Under the pieces are notes generated by a model that was not told where the DNA came from, searched no databases, and saw nothing but the letters and a program-made list of their open reading frames with translations. The position numbers and the translations under genes were made by a program. A DNA stretch of 14,354 nucleotides from Halobacteriales archaeon SW_10_68_16 (GTDB lineage: Archaea; Halobacteriota; Halobacteria; Halobacteriales; Haloarculaceae): the NCBI GenBank assembly GCA_003023485.1, contig PXSG01000096.1:1-14354 (forward strand), written 5' to 3'. Positions 8,101 through 14,354 of this stretch are shown piece after piece. Each line of letters begins with the position of its first letter. Within the stretch, counting starts at the first letter, position 1.

Positions 8101-9734
8101 ACGGCGCGCTCAACCGCACCTTCGAGACGGTCCAGACCGCCTACGCCGAGAGCTGGCAGGACTTTCTCGCGGACAAACCCCTCCCCGAGTCGGTCGCCGG
8201 CGACGAATCCCTGGCCGCCCAGTACAAGACGGCGCTCATGACGCTGCTGGCCGTCGAGGACAAGACCTACGCAGGGGCGTCTATCGCCTCGCCGTCGGTC
8301 CCGTGGGGTGTCGCGGTCGACGCCACCCGGCCGAAGGGCTACGGCTACAACTTCGTCTGGTCGCGGGACCTCTACCAGGTGTTCACGGCCTTCGAGACCG
8401 TCGGGGAACTCGAAATCGCGGCCAGCCAGCTGGCCTACATCTACGAGTACCAGCAGGACGAGGAGGGGTTCATCCCGCAGAACACCTACGTCAACGGCAC
8501 CACCCGGTGGGGCGGCGAGCAGATGGACAACATCTCCTTCCCGCAGGTGATGGCCTACCACCTCGCCGAGGCCGGCCTCGACTTGGACGAGGCCGACTAC
8601 GACTACGAGCACGTCCGCCGCTCGGCCGACTACATCGCCCGCCACGGCCCCGAGACTGCACAGGAGCGCTGGGAGGAGGAGGCAGGCTACTCCCCCTCCT
8701 CCATCGCCGCCGAAATCGCCGGCCTCGCGTGTGCGGGCAAGCTCGCCCTGGAGGCCGGCCACGAGGCCGACGCCATCGTCTGGCTCGCGCTGGCCGACCA
8801 CTGGGCGAACAACGTCGAGGCCTGGACCGCCACGGAGACGGGCACCGACCGGCACACCCGCACGCCCTACTACGTGCGGATCACACGCGACGGCGACCCC
8901 GACGCCGGCCACCAGCGGACCCTCGCGAACGGCGGCCCCACGCTGGACGAGCGGAACGTCATCGACGCGGGATTCCTCGACCTCGTCCGGCTTGGCATCA
9001 AACCCGAGGACAGCGACGTCATGGAAAATTCCGTACGCGAGGTCGACGACACCATCCGCGTCGAGGCCGGCCCAGCCCCCGGGTTCTACCGGTACAACGG
9101 CGACGGCTACGGCGAGCGCCGGCGCGGCGACCAGGGTGCCCCGTGGTCGACTGCCCACGAGGGCAAAGGGCGCCTCTGGCCCCTGTTGACGGGCGAGCGC
9201 GGCGAGTACGAACTCCGCCTGGCCGACCCGGACTTCGAACCGATGGACTGCCTGCGGGCGATGGCGGAGTTCGCCAACGCCGGGCGGATGCTCCCCGAGC
9301 AGGTCTGGGACCGCGAGCACAGCACCGACTACGGCTGGTCGTTCGGGGAGGGAACCGGCTCGGCGACGCCCCTGGCCTGGGCGATGGCACAGTACGTCCG
9401 CCTGGCACACGGTGTCGACGCCGGCGAGCCCGTCGAGACGCCCGCGTTCGTCCACGAGCGGTACCGCGAGGCGCGCCTGCACGAACCGGACCGGAGCCCG
9501 GCACTCCGCGTCGACACGCAGTTCCGGGGCAACGAACTGGTCGTTTCGGGCGAGACCACGGGTGCCCGCGTCGCCGTCACCACGCCCGTCGATAGCGCCG
9601 TCGCCGAGGCCACGGACGGCGCCTTCGAGGAGACCGTCGCGGTCGAACCGGGCGAGAACCTCGTCGTCGTCGCCGCCGTCAACGGAGCCGACCTCGAAGC
9701 CAACGGGACGACCGTCCGCCGCCTCCGGCTGTGA
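5199..9734 (+). CDS. Tandem double GH15 glucoamylase/glucodextranase-like protein (1511 aa)
   Basis: Predicted exo-acting alpha-glucosidase releasing glucose from alpha-glucans. Two complete GH15 units lie in one chain. Unit 1 (about 1-690) has a beta-rich N-domain, then the (alpha/alpha)6 barrel starting at GYGYVWFRDDAAISRH (near 324), the LWED general-acid region (Glu457) and LAEQ (Glu651, putative base). Unit 2 (about 700-1430) opens with TGEKYGVGTVADHG and SRVWFTLTEGALTE, typical of the glucodextranase N-domain. It continues with GYGYNFVWSRDLYQ, QERWEEEAGYSPSS (acid about Glu1159) and MLPEQVWD (base Glu1367). The last ~75 residues (FRGNELVVSGETTG onward) resemble an Ig-like glucodextranase accessory domain. 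No signal peptide or Tat motif is seen, so it is probably cytoplasmic, acting on storage or imported glucans. It has its own promoter. The family call is firm; substrate (starch, glycogen, dextran, trehalose) is uncertain. The catalytic residue assignments are by motif, not alignment. Confidence 0.93.
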   Translation: MRLTTALNEYKWAREERFPEESKTLSGSFSGHGDRLVYVGTNGSLRDYSDSLSGLYGIDRSRLGILAGEETLWFDHLETIRQHYYRDTRLVETEYDAGSFTVHQYDLTLGRAHVTHVELRGAVPRDAKLVAFVTLAPEGKDSGMGALIHEEGGPDGSQVLEVYHRREHDYLAASTGLDGVNGQRRERFAEILGEEPVSFPRREPTGRNDQKRLKGDFVVTAPLERTGRSNSTTLVSQLSDHGVIDRTRALADLRSCVADHTTADDLRAAARERTTFDVPEDRLRAESIWSDLRTLDLLSAPSGGRIAAPEFDPFYAHSGGYGYVWFRDDAAISRHLLAAGDRLDIDATATLVESAAFLCEAQLGDGTWPHRVWADDGTLAPGWANANVEGADDSTEYQADQTATVTAFLAALLRERRDELDRDLRATVRETIEDALGALAADVADNDLPAPCQNLWEDSAGQFLHTAATFIEAFAAVARAPLAESVCERARAHADRVLSGLDHLWDPDLSAYVMGLTDGSPDHCIDGAGLHLATALREYEAVEGLELSAEQVDRLADHVGTTMDILFRNPSGSQVAGLARYEDDRWRTAGQDAEKVWSVTTGMGALAAAHVGVLLEERDRNGDAYLGRASDLYDLLGPDGPLTTDAGYLAEQAFNDGTLDSAAPLGWSHALRLHATVLLEELNALPTTAAGTEGPSERPTWTTGEKYGVGTVADHGEADPSRVWFTLTEGALTEARFPQVDLMNVRAVDFLVRCLDESDYTARTHRENRREEDTVRRRAEPTDDESLSFRHVFTETGDGRGHEWELTVDYAADPEGDAIVADVSFEATDATAYDVFVVGDVALTSTTSVDRGIRYGEAGGYHLAARDPRAYTAETDNPYLVDESGAAYSVALALDAAGRFDWATVGAAGSDRLEALFAAGDLPDPVASVDDDNVILVGRLGSGTDFGETVALGFARRADTAAALGEADGALNRTFETVQTAYAESWQDFLADKPLPESVAGDESLAAQYKTALMTLLAVEDKTYAGASIASPSVPWGVAVDATRPKGYGYNFVWSRDLYQVFTAFETVGELEIAASQLAYIYEYQQDEEGFIPQNTYVNGTTRWGGEQMDNISFPQVMAYHLAEAGLDLDEADYDYEHVRRSADYIARHGPETAQERWEEEAGYSPSSIAAEIAGLACAGKLALEAGHEADAIVWLALADHWANNVEAWTATETGTDRHTRTPYYVRITRDGDPDAGHQRTLANGGPTLDERNVIDAGFLDLVRLGIKPEDSDVMENSVREVDDTIRVEAGPAPGFYRYNGDGYGERRRGDQGAPWSTAHEGKGRLWPLLTGERGEYELRLADPDFEPMDCLRAMAEFANAGRMLPEQVWDREHSTDYGWSFGEGTGSATPLAWAMAQYVRLAHGVDAGEPVETPAFVHERYREARLHEPDRSPALRVDTQFRGNELVVSGETTGARVAVTTPVDSAVAEATDGAFEETVAVEPGENLVVVAAVNGADLEANGTTVRRLRL

Positions 9735-9779
9735 GCGGGCCGGTGGTCACGCTCCCGACGCAGTCGGACCGCACGATGA

Positions 9780-9786
9780 TTTATAC
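9780..9786 (+). promoter_or_regulatory. TATA box of the BAT/HTH_10 regulator gene
   Basis: TTTATAC in the 84-nt gap after the GH15 gene, about 35 nt before the ATG at 9819, predicts a transcript start near 9808-9810 with a short leader. This indicates the regulator gene had its own promoter rather than being cotranscribed with the GH15 gene. Confidence 0.55.
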
Positions 9787-9818
9787 CTCCAGGTACCGAA
9801 CCGTTGGCCACTCCAGAC

Positions 9819-12625
9819 ATGAGCGACGAGGGGAGACCGGCAGCCGATGGGGGCGAGGCAGCGACCGCGAACCGCACGTTCGAGGAAGGGACACTGGCCG
9901 AACTCGCCGACGGGGTCGTCACGCTGGACGCCGACTGGACGGTCACCGACGCCAACGACGCGGCCCGGGAGATACTCGGCGCCGGGGCCTCGGGGCTGGT
10001 CGGGGCCGACGTCCGCGAGGCGTTCCCGGAGGGAGCGTGGCTCGAAGGCCGGTTCGCGGCGGTGCTGGACGCCGGCGAGGCGACGACCGTCGAGGTCGAC
10101 GGGGGCGAGCGCGACACACTCTTGGAGGTGCGGGTCCATCCGACAGAGAACGGGCACTCCGACGGCTCCACGACATCGCGTTGGATGCGGGGCGCTCGCC
10201 CGCCGAGACGATCGAAGGGATGCTCGCGGTCGGACGGGACCGGCTCGGCGTCGAACTGGGCTTTCTGACCAGTATCGGGGATCAGGGGTCGACGGTCGTC
10301 GAACTGGTCGGCGACCATCCGGAACTCCAGGAAGGGTCGACGACACCGCTCTCGGAGACGTACTGCCGGAAAACCGTCGGGCGGGAAGAGCCCCTGGCCG
10401 TCGCCGACACCCGCCAGGAGGAGTCGAGCGACGACCCCGCCTCCGGACGGGACGGGCTGGGCTGCTATCTCGGGGCGACGATCACCGTCGACGACCGGCA
10501 GTACGGGACCGTCTGCTTCGCCGACGCCGAGCCCCGCGAGCGACCGTTCTCGGAGTCCGAGCGGACGTTCGTCGAGTTACTCACCGGCTGGATCAGCCGG
10601 GTCCTCGAACGGCGCCGGTACGAGGACCGTCTCCGGGCCGATCAGTGCCGCCTCGAGACGGCCACGGAGAACGTTCCAGTCGTCGTGTTCGCGTGCGATC
10701 CCGGCGGGACGTTCACGCTCTCGCGGGGCCGCGGACTGGAGTCAGTGTCGTTCGAACCGGGCGAGGTGGTCGGCGAGTCGATCTTCGACGTCTACCAGGA
10801 GTATCCCGACATCTGTCGACACGCCAGACGGGCACTGGACGGGGAGGCGACACACCACACCGTCGAACTGGCCGACGGCGTCACGCTGGAAGTCTGGTAC
10901 CAGCCGGTCGTCGAGGACGGGGAGGTGACGCAGGTCGTCGGTGTCGCCCGGGACATCACCGAACTGGCAGAACACCGCGAGCGCCTCTCGGGGCTGCTGG
11001 AAACGACGCGGTCGCTGATGCAGGCCCGCTCGCGGGAGGAGGTCGCCGATCTCGTCGCGACGGCGGCGCTGGACGTCCTGGGGTTCGAGGCCAACGCCGT
11101 CCACCTGTACGACGCCGACGCCGAGGTACTGGAAGTCGTCGCCGAGACGACGGCGGCCGACGTGCCCGTCGAGGACCGGCCGGCCTACGGCGTCGAGGAG
11201 GGAATGCCCGGCCGGGTGTTCGCTACCGGGGAGTCGCGGATCATCGACGACTTGCAGGCGATCGACGTCGAGACGAACACCGACGTCCTCCAGTCTGCGA
11301 TGTACTACCCCATGGGCGTCCACGGGACGCTCACCATCGCCTCGACCGAACCGGCGGCCTTCGACGGGGCGGACGAGCAGGTGCTCGCGCTGCTGGCGAC
11401 GGCCGCCGCCGCGGCCTGCACACGCGCCCGACGCGAACGGCAGGTCCGCGAGGCCCGCGAACACGTCGAGACCGTCCTCGAACGGATCAACGGCCTCGTC
11501 GAGAACACCGTCGAGATACTCGTCGGCGCAACCACACGCGAGGAACTCGAGTCGGGCGTCGTCGAACAGTTGGCCGCCGCCGACCCGTACACGTTCGCGG
11601 GCATCGGCCGACCGGACGTGGCCGGCGAGACGCTCTCGCCGACCGAGTGGACCGGCACGGCGTCGGTCCCGCTCGCGGACGCCACGTTCTCTCTCGATGG
11701 CTCGAACCCGGTCGCCGACGCGGTCGAAACCGGGCGGCCACAGGTCGTCGAACCCGGGGACGTCAGCGCCGGGATGCTCGGCTGTACCGGCGAGGACGCC
11801 CAGACGGCCATGGTCGTCCCGCTCGTCTACCGGGACACCACGTACGGCGTGTTCGTCGTCTTCGCCGACCAGGTCGGCGCCTTCGACGAACGCGAACGGG
11901 TCGTCCTCACCGCGCTGGGCCGGGCGGTGGCCAACGCCATCAACGCCATCGAGCGGGGCCGCATCCTCGAGGCCGACGAGGTCATCGAACTCGAACTGGC
12001 CATCGACGACCCGGACCTGCTGTTTTCGCGCCTCGCCGCCGGGTGTGAGTGTACCATCGAGGTCGCCGACTTCGACTACCGCTCGGACGGCCGGCTCCGC
12101 CTGTACCTCTCTGCCGACGGTGAGGGTGAGACGTTGGCCGGGGCGGCCCGGACGGTCGACGCCGTCGAGGACGTCCAGCTCATCGTCGATACCGACGAGA
12201 ACTGCCTGCTGGAACTGACCGTCGAGGCGTCCCTGATCGAGCGCCTCGGCGAGTTCGGTGCCGTCGTGCGGGACGTCGTCGCCGAGGCGGGAGTGACCCG
12301 CGTCACCGTCGAGCTACCCTACGAGGCAGAGGCACGGGAGGTGTTCGACCTGGTCGAGGACCGCCACCCCGACACCGAACTGGTGGGCTACCACGAACAC
12401 GAGCGGCCGGTCCGGACCCGCCAGGAGTTCCGCGCCGCGCTGGCCGACCGCTTCACCGACCGTCAGGAGACCGCCCTCCGGACGGCCTACCTCGGCGGCT
12501 TCTTCGACTGGCCACGCGAGATCGACGGGAACGACCTCGCGGAGGCGATGGACGTCTCCCGCCCGACCTACCACCAGCACCTCCGGACCGCACAGCGGAA
12601 AGTGTTCGAGGAACTGTTCGAGTAG
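9819..12625 (+). pseudogene. Frameshifted PAS-GAF-PAS-GAF-BAT-HTH_10 sensor/transcription regulator (bacterio-opsin activator-like)
   Basis: Multi-sensor regulator of the bacterio-opsin activator type. From ATG 9819 the first frame encodes a PAS domain (FEEGTLAELADGVVTLDADW to LEVRVHPTE, about 110 residues). At 10140-10154 the sensible frame moves by -1, and from about 10142 (DRERALRRLHDIALDAGRSP) it is open to the TAG at 12625, 827 residues. That part holds a GAF domain (about 10180-10615), a second PAS (10620-10970), a second GAF (11000-11430), a third GAF-like region (11470-11960), a BAT-type domain and a C-terminal HTH_10 DNA-binding domain in the last ~58 residues (FTDRQETALRTAYLGGFFDW, then DLAEAMDVSRPTYHQHL). 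The second frame is also open upstream to 9731, but there it is Arg/Gly-rich shadow sequence, so it is not the true N-terminus. Either a damaged gene or a sequence error; a shorter PAS-less protein might still be made if it has an internal start. Confidence 0.8.
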
Positions 12626-12706
12626 TGGAACGGTGCCCGCCCCCGGGTACTGGCCCGGACGGCGACCCTGGCAACGCCTATGTGTGTCGGTCGCGTGGTC
12701 GCCCGC

Positions 12707-13100
12707 ATGGCCGACGCGTTCGACGCCGAGGCAGTCCAGGCAGTCACGTTCGATTCCTACGGCACGCTCGTCGACACCGGGTCCGCGGCCCGAGATGCTC
12801 GCCTCGCTGGTCGAGACGGCAGGCATCGAGGGGACCGTCGTCGAACTGGTCAGCGCCCACGACATCCGGACGCTCAAGCCCGCCCGCGAACTCTACGAGC
12901 ACGCCGCCACGGAGGTCGGTCACCCGCCCGAGGAAATCGCACACGTCACCTGTCACTGGCTGGACGTCCAGGGCGCGATGAACGCAGGGATGCAGGGAAT
13001 CTTCCTCGACCGCGGCGCAGTCCAGTGGCCCTCGTTCGGGCCGCCGCCGACACTGACCGTCGACTCCATCGACGAACTCTGTGACCGACTCGAGGCGTAG
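12707..13100 (+). pseudogene. Type II HAD-family hydrolase (haloacid dehalogenase-like), internally deleted and frameshifted
   Basis: The first frame, from ATG 12707 (ATG 12680 also in frame), gives MADAFDAEAVQAVTFDSYGT LVDTGSAA as two adjoining pieces, with HAD motif I (nucleophile Asp in FDSYGTLVD). Near 12780-12796 the meaningful sequence jumps to the +1 frame, PEMLASLVETAGIEG, which normally lies about 100 residues further on, right after the SNG motif II. It continues through the motif III lysine (RTLKPARELY) and the motif IV region (HWLDVQGAMNAGMQGIFLDR) to the TAG at 13100. The cap domain, the catalytic Arg region and motif II (Ser/Thr) are absent, so the product cannot be an active dehalogenase or phosphatase. 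Both remaining parts are well conserved in sequence, so the loss looks recent or artefactual. It lies 81 nt after the damaged HTH_10 gene and shows no clear TATA box. Confidence 0.8.
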
Positions 13101-13112
13101 GGCAGGGTACAA

Positions 13113-13119
13113 CTATAAC
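13113..13119 (+). promoter_or_regulatory. TATA box of the DUF429 gene
   Basis: CTATAAC in an AT-richer patch just after the HAD stop, centred about 25-26 nt before ATG 13141. This supports a leaderless transcript starting at or next to that ATG and argues against GTG 13081, which lies upstream of the box. Confidence 0.6.
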
Positions 13120-13140
13120 GGTCCTCCCGCAATGGCCGGC

Positions 13141-13917
13141 ATGGCCACGCACATCGGTGCCTGCTGGGCCTCCACGGGCTGGTTCGGGGTCGTCCTCGGG
13201 GACGACGGCACCTGGGAGGCCGACCACTTCCCCTCGATGTGGAGCCTCTGGAAGTACCACAGCGACGCCGCCCGCATCCTGGTCGACGTCCCGATCGGAC
13301 TGCCGACCGACGCCAGGCGGGCCTGTGACGTCGAGGCGAAGCGGAAACTGAACCGACAGGGGCGGCGGGTCCCGTACGCGCCGGTCCGGGAGGCCGTCTA
13401 CGAGGGCAACCTCGAGGTCGCCAAGGAAACCAACGAGGCCGCCGGCTACAGCATCCAGAACCAGGTCTGGCACCGCATCCCGCGCATCCGCGAGGTCGAC
13501 GAGTTCCTCGACGCGAACCCGGGGGCGCGGGACCGCCTCCGGGAGACCCGCCCGGAACTGTGTTTCTACGCCCTCAACGGCCACAACCCGGTCGCGGACT
13601 CGAAGTGGACCGACGAGGGCGTCAGGCGGCGGCTGGCACTGCTCGCCGACGAACTCGACGACGCGACGGCGATCTACGAGGCGTGTCGCGACCGCTACAT
13701 GACCCCCCGGTACGCGTCGTTTCTGCGTAGCGAGGCCGACATCCTCGACGCGCTCGCCGCGGCGGTCACCGCCCGGCGTTCTGGGGACGAACTGTCGGAA
13801 CTGCCCGAGCGGACGGACCCGCCGCGCGACGAGCGTGGCCTCCCGATGCGGATCGTCTACCCGAGCGACGTCAACCAGACGCGGCTGTCGACGCTGGGGG
13901 CGTCCTCGGAGAAGTGA
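13141..13917 (+). CDS. DUF429 family protein (predicted nuclease, RNase H-like fold)
   Basis: Protein of 258 residues without signal peptide or membrane segments, so cytoplasmic. It shows the DUF429 pattern: an N-terminal strand-turn ending in GWFGVVLGDDG, ILVDVPIGLP (Asp49), GRRVPYAPVREAVYEG, IQNQVWHRIPRIREVDEFL, RPELCFYALNG (Glu139) and a C-terminal ADILDALAAAVTA helix (Asp203). The family (COG2410, from memory) is predicted to adopt an RNase H-like fold, with acids at such positions binding metal. The first acidic position, usually Asp in a GxDxxxxGW setting, appears to be Cys8 here (IGACWASTGW), so activity is doubtful unless my alignment is off by a residue. I chose ATG 13141 because a TATA box lies about 26 nt upstream; ATG 13132 is 9 nt earlier in the same frame. 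No experimentally known function. Confidence 0.85.
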   Translation: MATHIGACWASTGWFGVVLGDDGTWEADHFPSMWSLWKYHSDAARILVDVPIGLPTDARRACDVEAKRKLNRQGRRVPYAPVREAVYEGNLEVAKETNEAAGYSIQNQVWHRIPRIREVDEFLDANPGARDRLRETRPELCFYALNGHNPVADSKWTDEGVRRRLALLADELDDATAIYEACRDRYMTPRYASFLRSEADILDALAAAVTARRSGDELSELPERTDPPRDERGLPMRIVYPSDVNQTRLSTLGASSEK

Positions 13918-13980
13918 TATTCTCTCGCTGGATCGAGATAGAGGGGTGTGACCCGCTGCACCTCGCGGATTGTGGCGGGG

Positions 13981-14354
13981 TTAGTCGTCCGAGTTCCGGA
14001 CGGTTTCGTTCAGCGGGTCGTAGTTGTCGTCGTCCTTGATCCACCTCCGGTTCCGGGTGATACGGTTGTAGTAGGCGTCGAGTTCCTGCCTCGTCAAGGT
14101 CTTGTTTTGCGGGAGCGTCCAGTTCGAGAGTGTAAAGTATTCCATCGCCCACTCGGTTTTCGCTGTCGTGAGGACACTCTCTTCTTCACGACTCCAACTA
14201 CGGTCTTGGTAGAGCACCATCTGCTTCGGCAGGCGGTTGACGCGCCGCACATCACGGATTTTCTTGATCGTCTCCAAGTATGTCCGAGTAACTGAGGGGG
14301 CCTGAACCATCACACTCCAGTCAAGCCTATGGGTGTATTCGTAGTATAGTGTCT
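13981..14354 (-). CDS. Unrecognised protein, C-terminal part, running off the window edge
   Basis: The frame is open from the window edge (first whole codon at 14352) to the TAG at 13981. It could start at ATG 14310 (110-residue region), but the upstream codons read plausibly as protein (YYEYTHRLDWSVMVQAP), so I treat it as the 3' end of a longer gene. The visible product is rich in Arg, Lys, Tyr, Trp and Asn (VRRVNRLPKQMVLYQDRSW, LTRQELDAYYNRITRNRRW) with an acidic tail (KDDDNYDPLNETVRNSDD), unlike the strongly acidic neighbours. Base composition is visibly less GC-rich and codons include many A/T third positions, which suggests horizontal acquisition. I see no catalytic motif, signal peptide or membrane segment and do not recognise the family. 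It is convergent with the DUF429 gene. Confidence 0.5.
   Translation of the reverse strand, partial: TLYYEYTHRLDWSVMVQAPSVTRTYLETIKKIRDVRRVNRLPKQMVLYQDRSWSREEESVLTTAKTEWAMEYFTLSNWTLPQNKTLTRQELDAYYNRITRNRRWIKDDDNYDPLNETVRNSDD

Noticed and set aside
5046..9482. Very long antisense frame (about 1478 codons) opposite the GH15 gene
   Set aside because: The translation is monotonous Val/Arg/Gly/Ala/Glu with no domain, the usual shadow of a GC-rich haloarchaeal gene with G/C third positions; the sense strand encodes a clear GH15 protein.
7607..9595. Long + strand frame inside the GH15 gene (about 662 codons)
   Set aside because: Arg/Gly/Pro-rich, low-complexity translation with no motif; an out-of-frame shadow of the GH15 gene.
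9731..10141. Possible alternative N-terminus of the HTH_10 regulator in the same frame as its GAF/HTH part
   Set aside because: This stretch is Arg/Gly-rich shadow sequence, while the other frame encodes a normal PAS domain and its start follows a TATA box, so the frame-2 upstream extension is not the real N-terminus.
13923..13938. Small inverted repeat TCTCG/CGAGA after the DUF429 stop, possible terminator
   Set aside because: Only a 5-bp stem with no following T tract; such short repeats are expected by chance and archaeal termination does not depend on them.

Overview
The window looks like the chromosome of a halophilic archaeon (Halobacteria, Haloarcula/Halomicrobium-like). It is strongly GC-rich, its proteins are loaded with Asp and Glu, TATA boxes sit about 26-30 nt ahead of start codons (leaderless transcripts), and it carries lineage-typical families: a HalX response regulator, a bacterio-opsin-activator-type HTH_10 regulator and a zinc-finger microprotein. 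The exact genus is an inference.

Region 1 (2-4455, + strand): the 3' part of an adenosylcobalamin-dependent (class II) ribonucleotide reductase gene, nrdJ, interrupted by two inteins. One is a 156-residue mini-intein placed exactly in front of the predicted thiyl-radical cysteine. The other is a 419-residue intein with a LAGLIDADG homing endonuclease, placed in the conserved ISK/TVNAPND region. A rhomboid-family membrane protease follows within 1-2 nt, then a 39-residue zinc-finger microprotein; the three are packed like an operon. Region 2 (4498-5049, - strand): a HalX response regulator, divergent from the next gene. Region 3 (5199-9734, + strand): a very large 1511-residue protein made of two complete GH15 glucoamylase/glucodextranase units in tandem, with no signal peptide.

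Region 4 (9819-13100, + strand): two damaged genes side by side. The first is a PAS/GAF/BAT/HTH_10 sensor-regulator whose first PAS domain is out of frame with the rest. The frame change falls on a 15-base string that reads sensibly in both frames, which suggests a deletion between short direct repeats. The second is a type II HAD hydrolase that keeps its first and last motifs but has lost roughly 100 residues in the middle and changes frame. Region 5 (13141-13917, + strand): an intact DUF429 (predicted RNase H-fold) protein. Region 6 (13981 to the window end, - strand): the 3' end of an unrecognised gene with visibly lower GC and a more basic product, probably the edge of a horizontally acquired segment.

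No RNA genes, IS elements, CRISPR arrays or att sites were recognised. I found no convincing undescribed multi-gene system. The strongest observations are the intein that splits the RNR catalytic NxCxE motif, the double GH15 architecture, and the two neighbouring deletion/frameshift genes.
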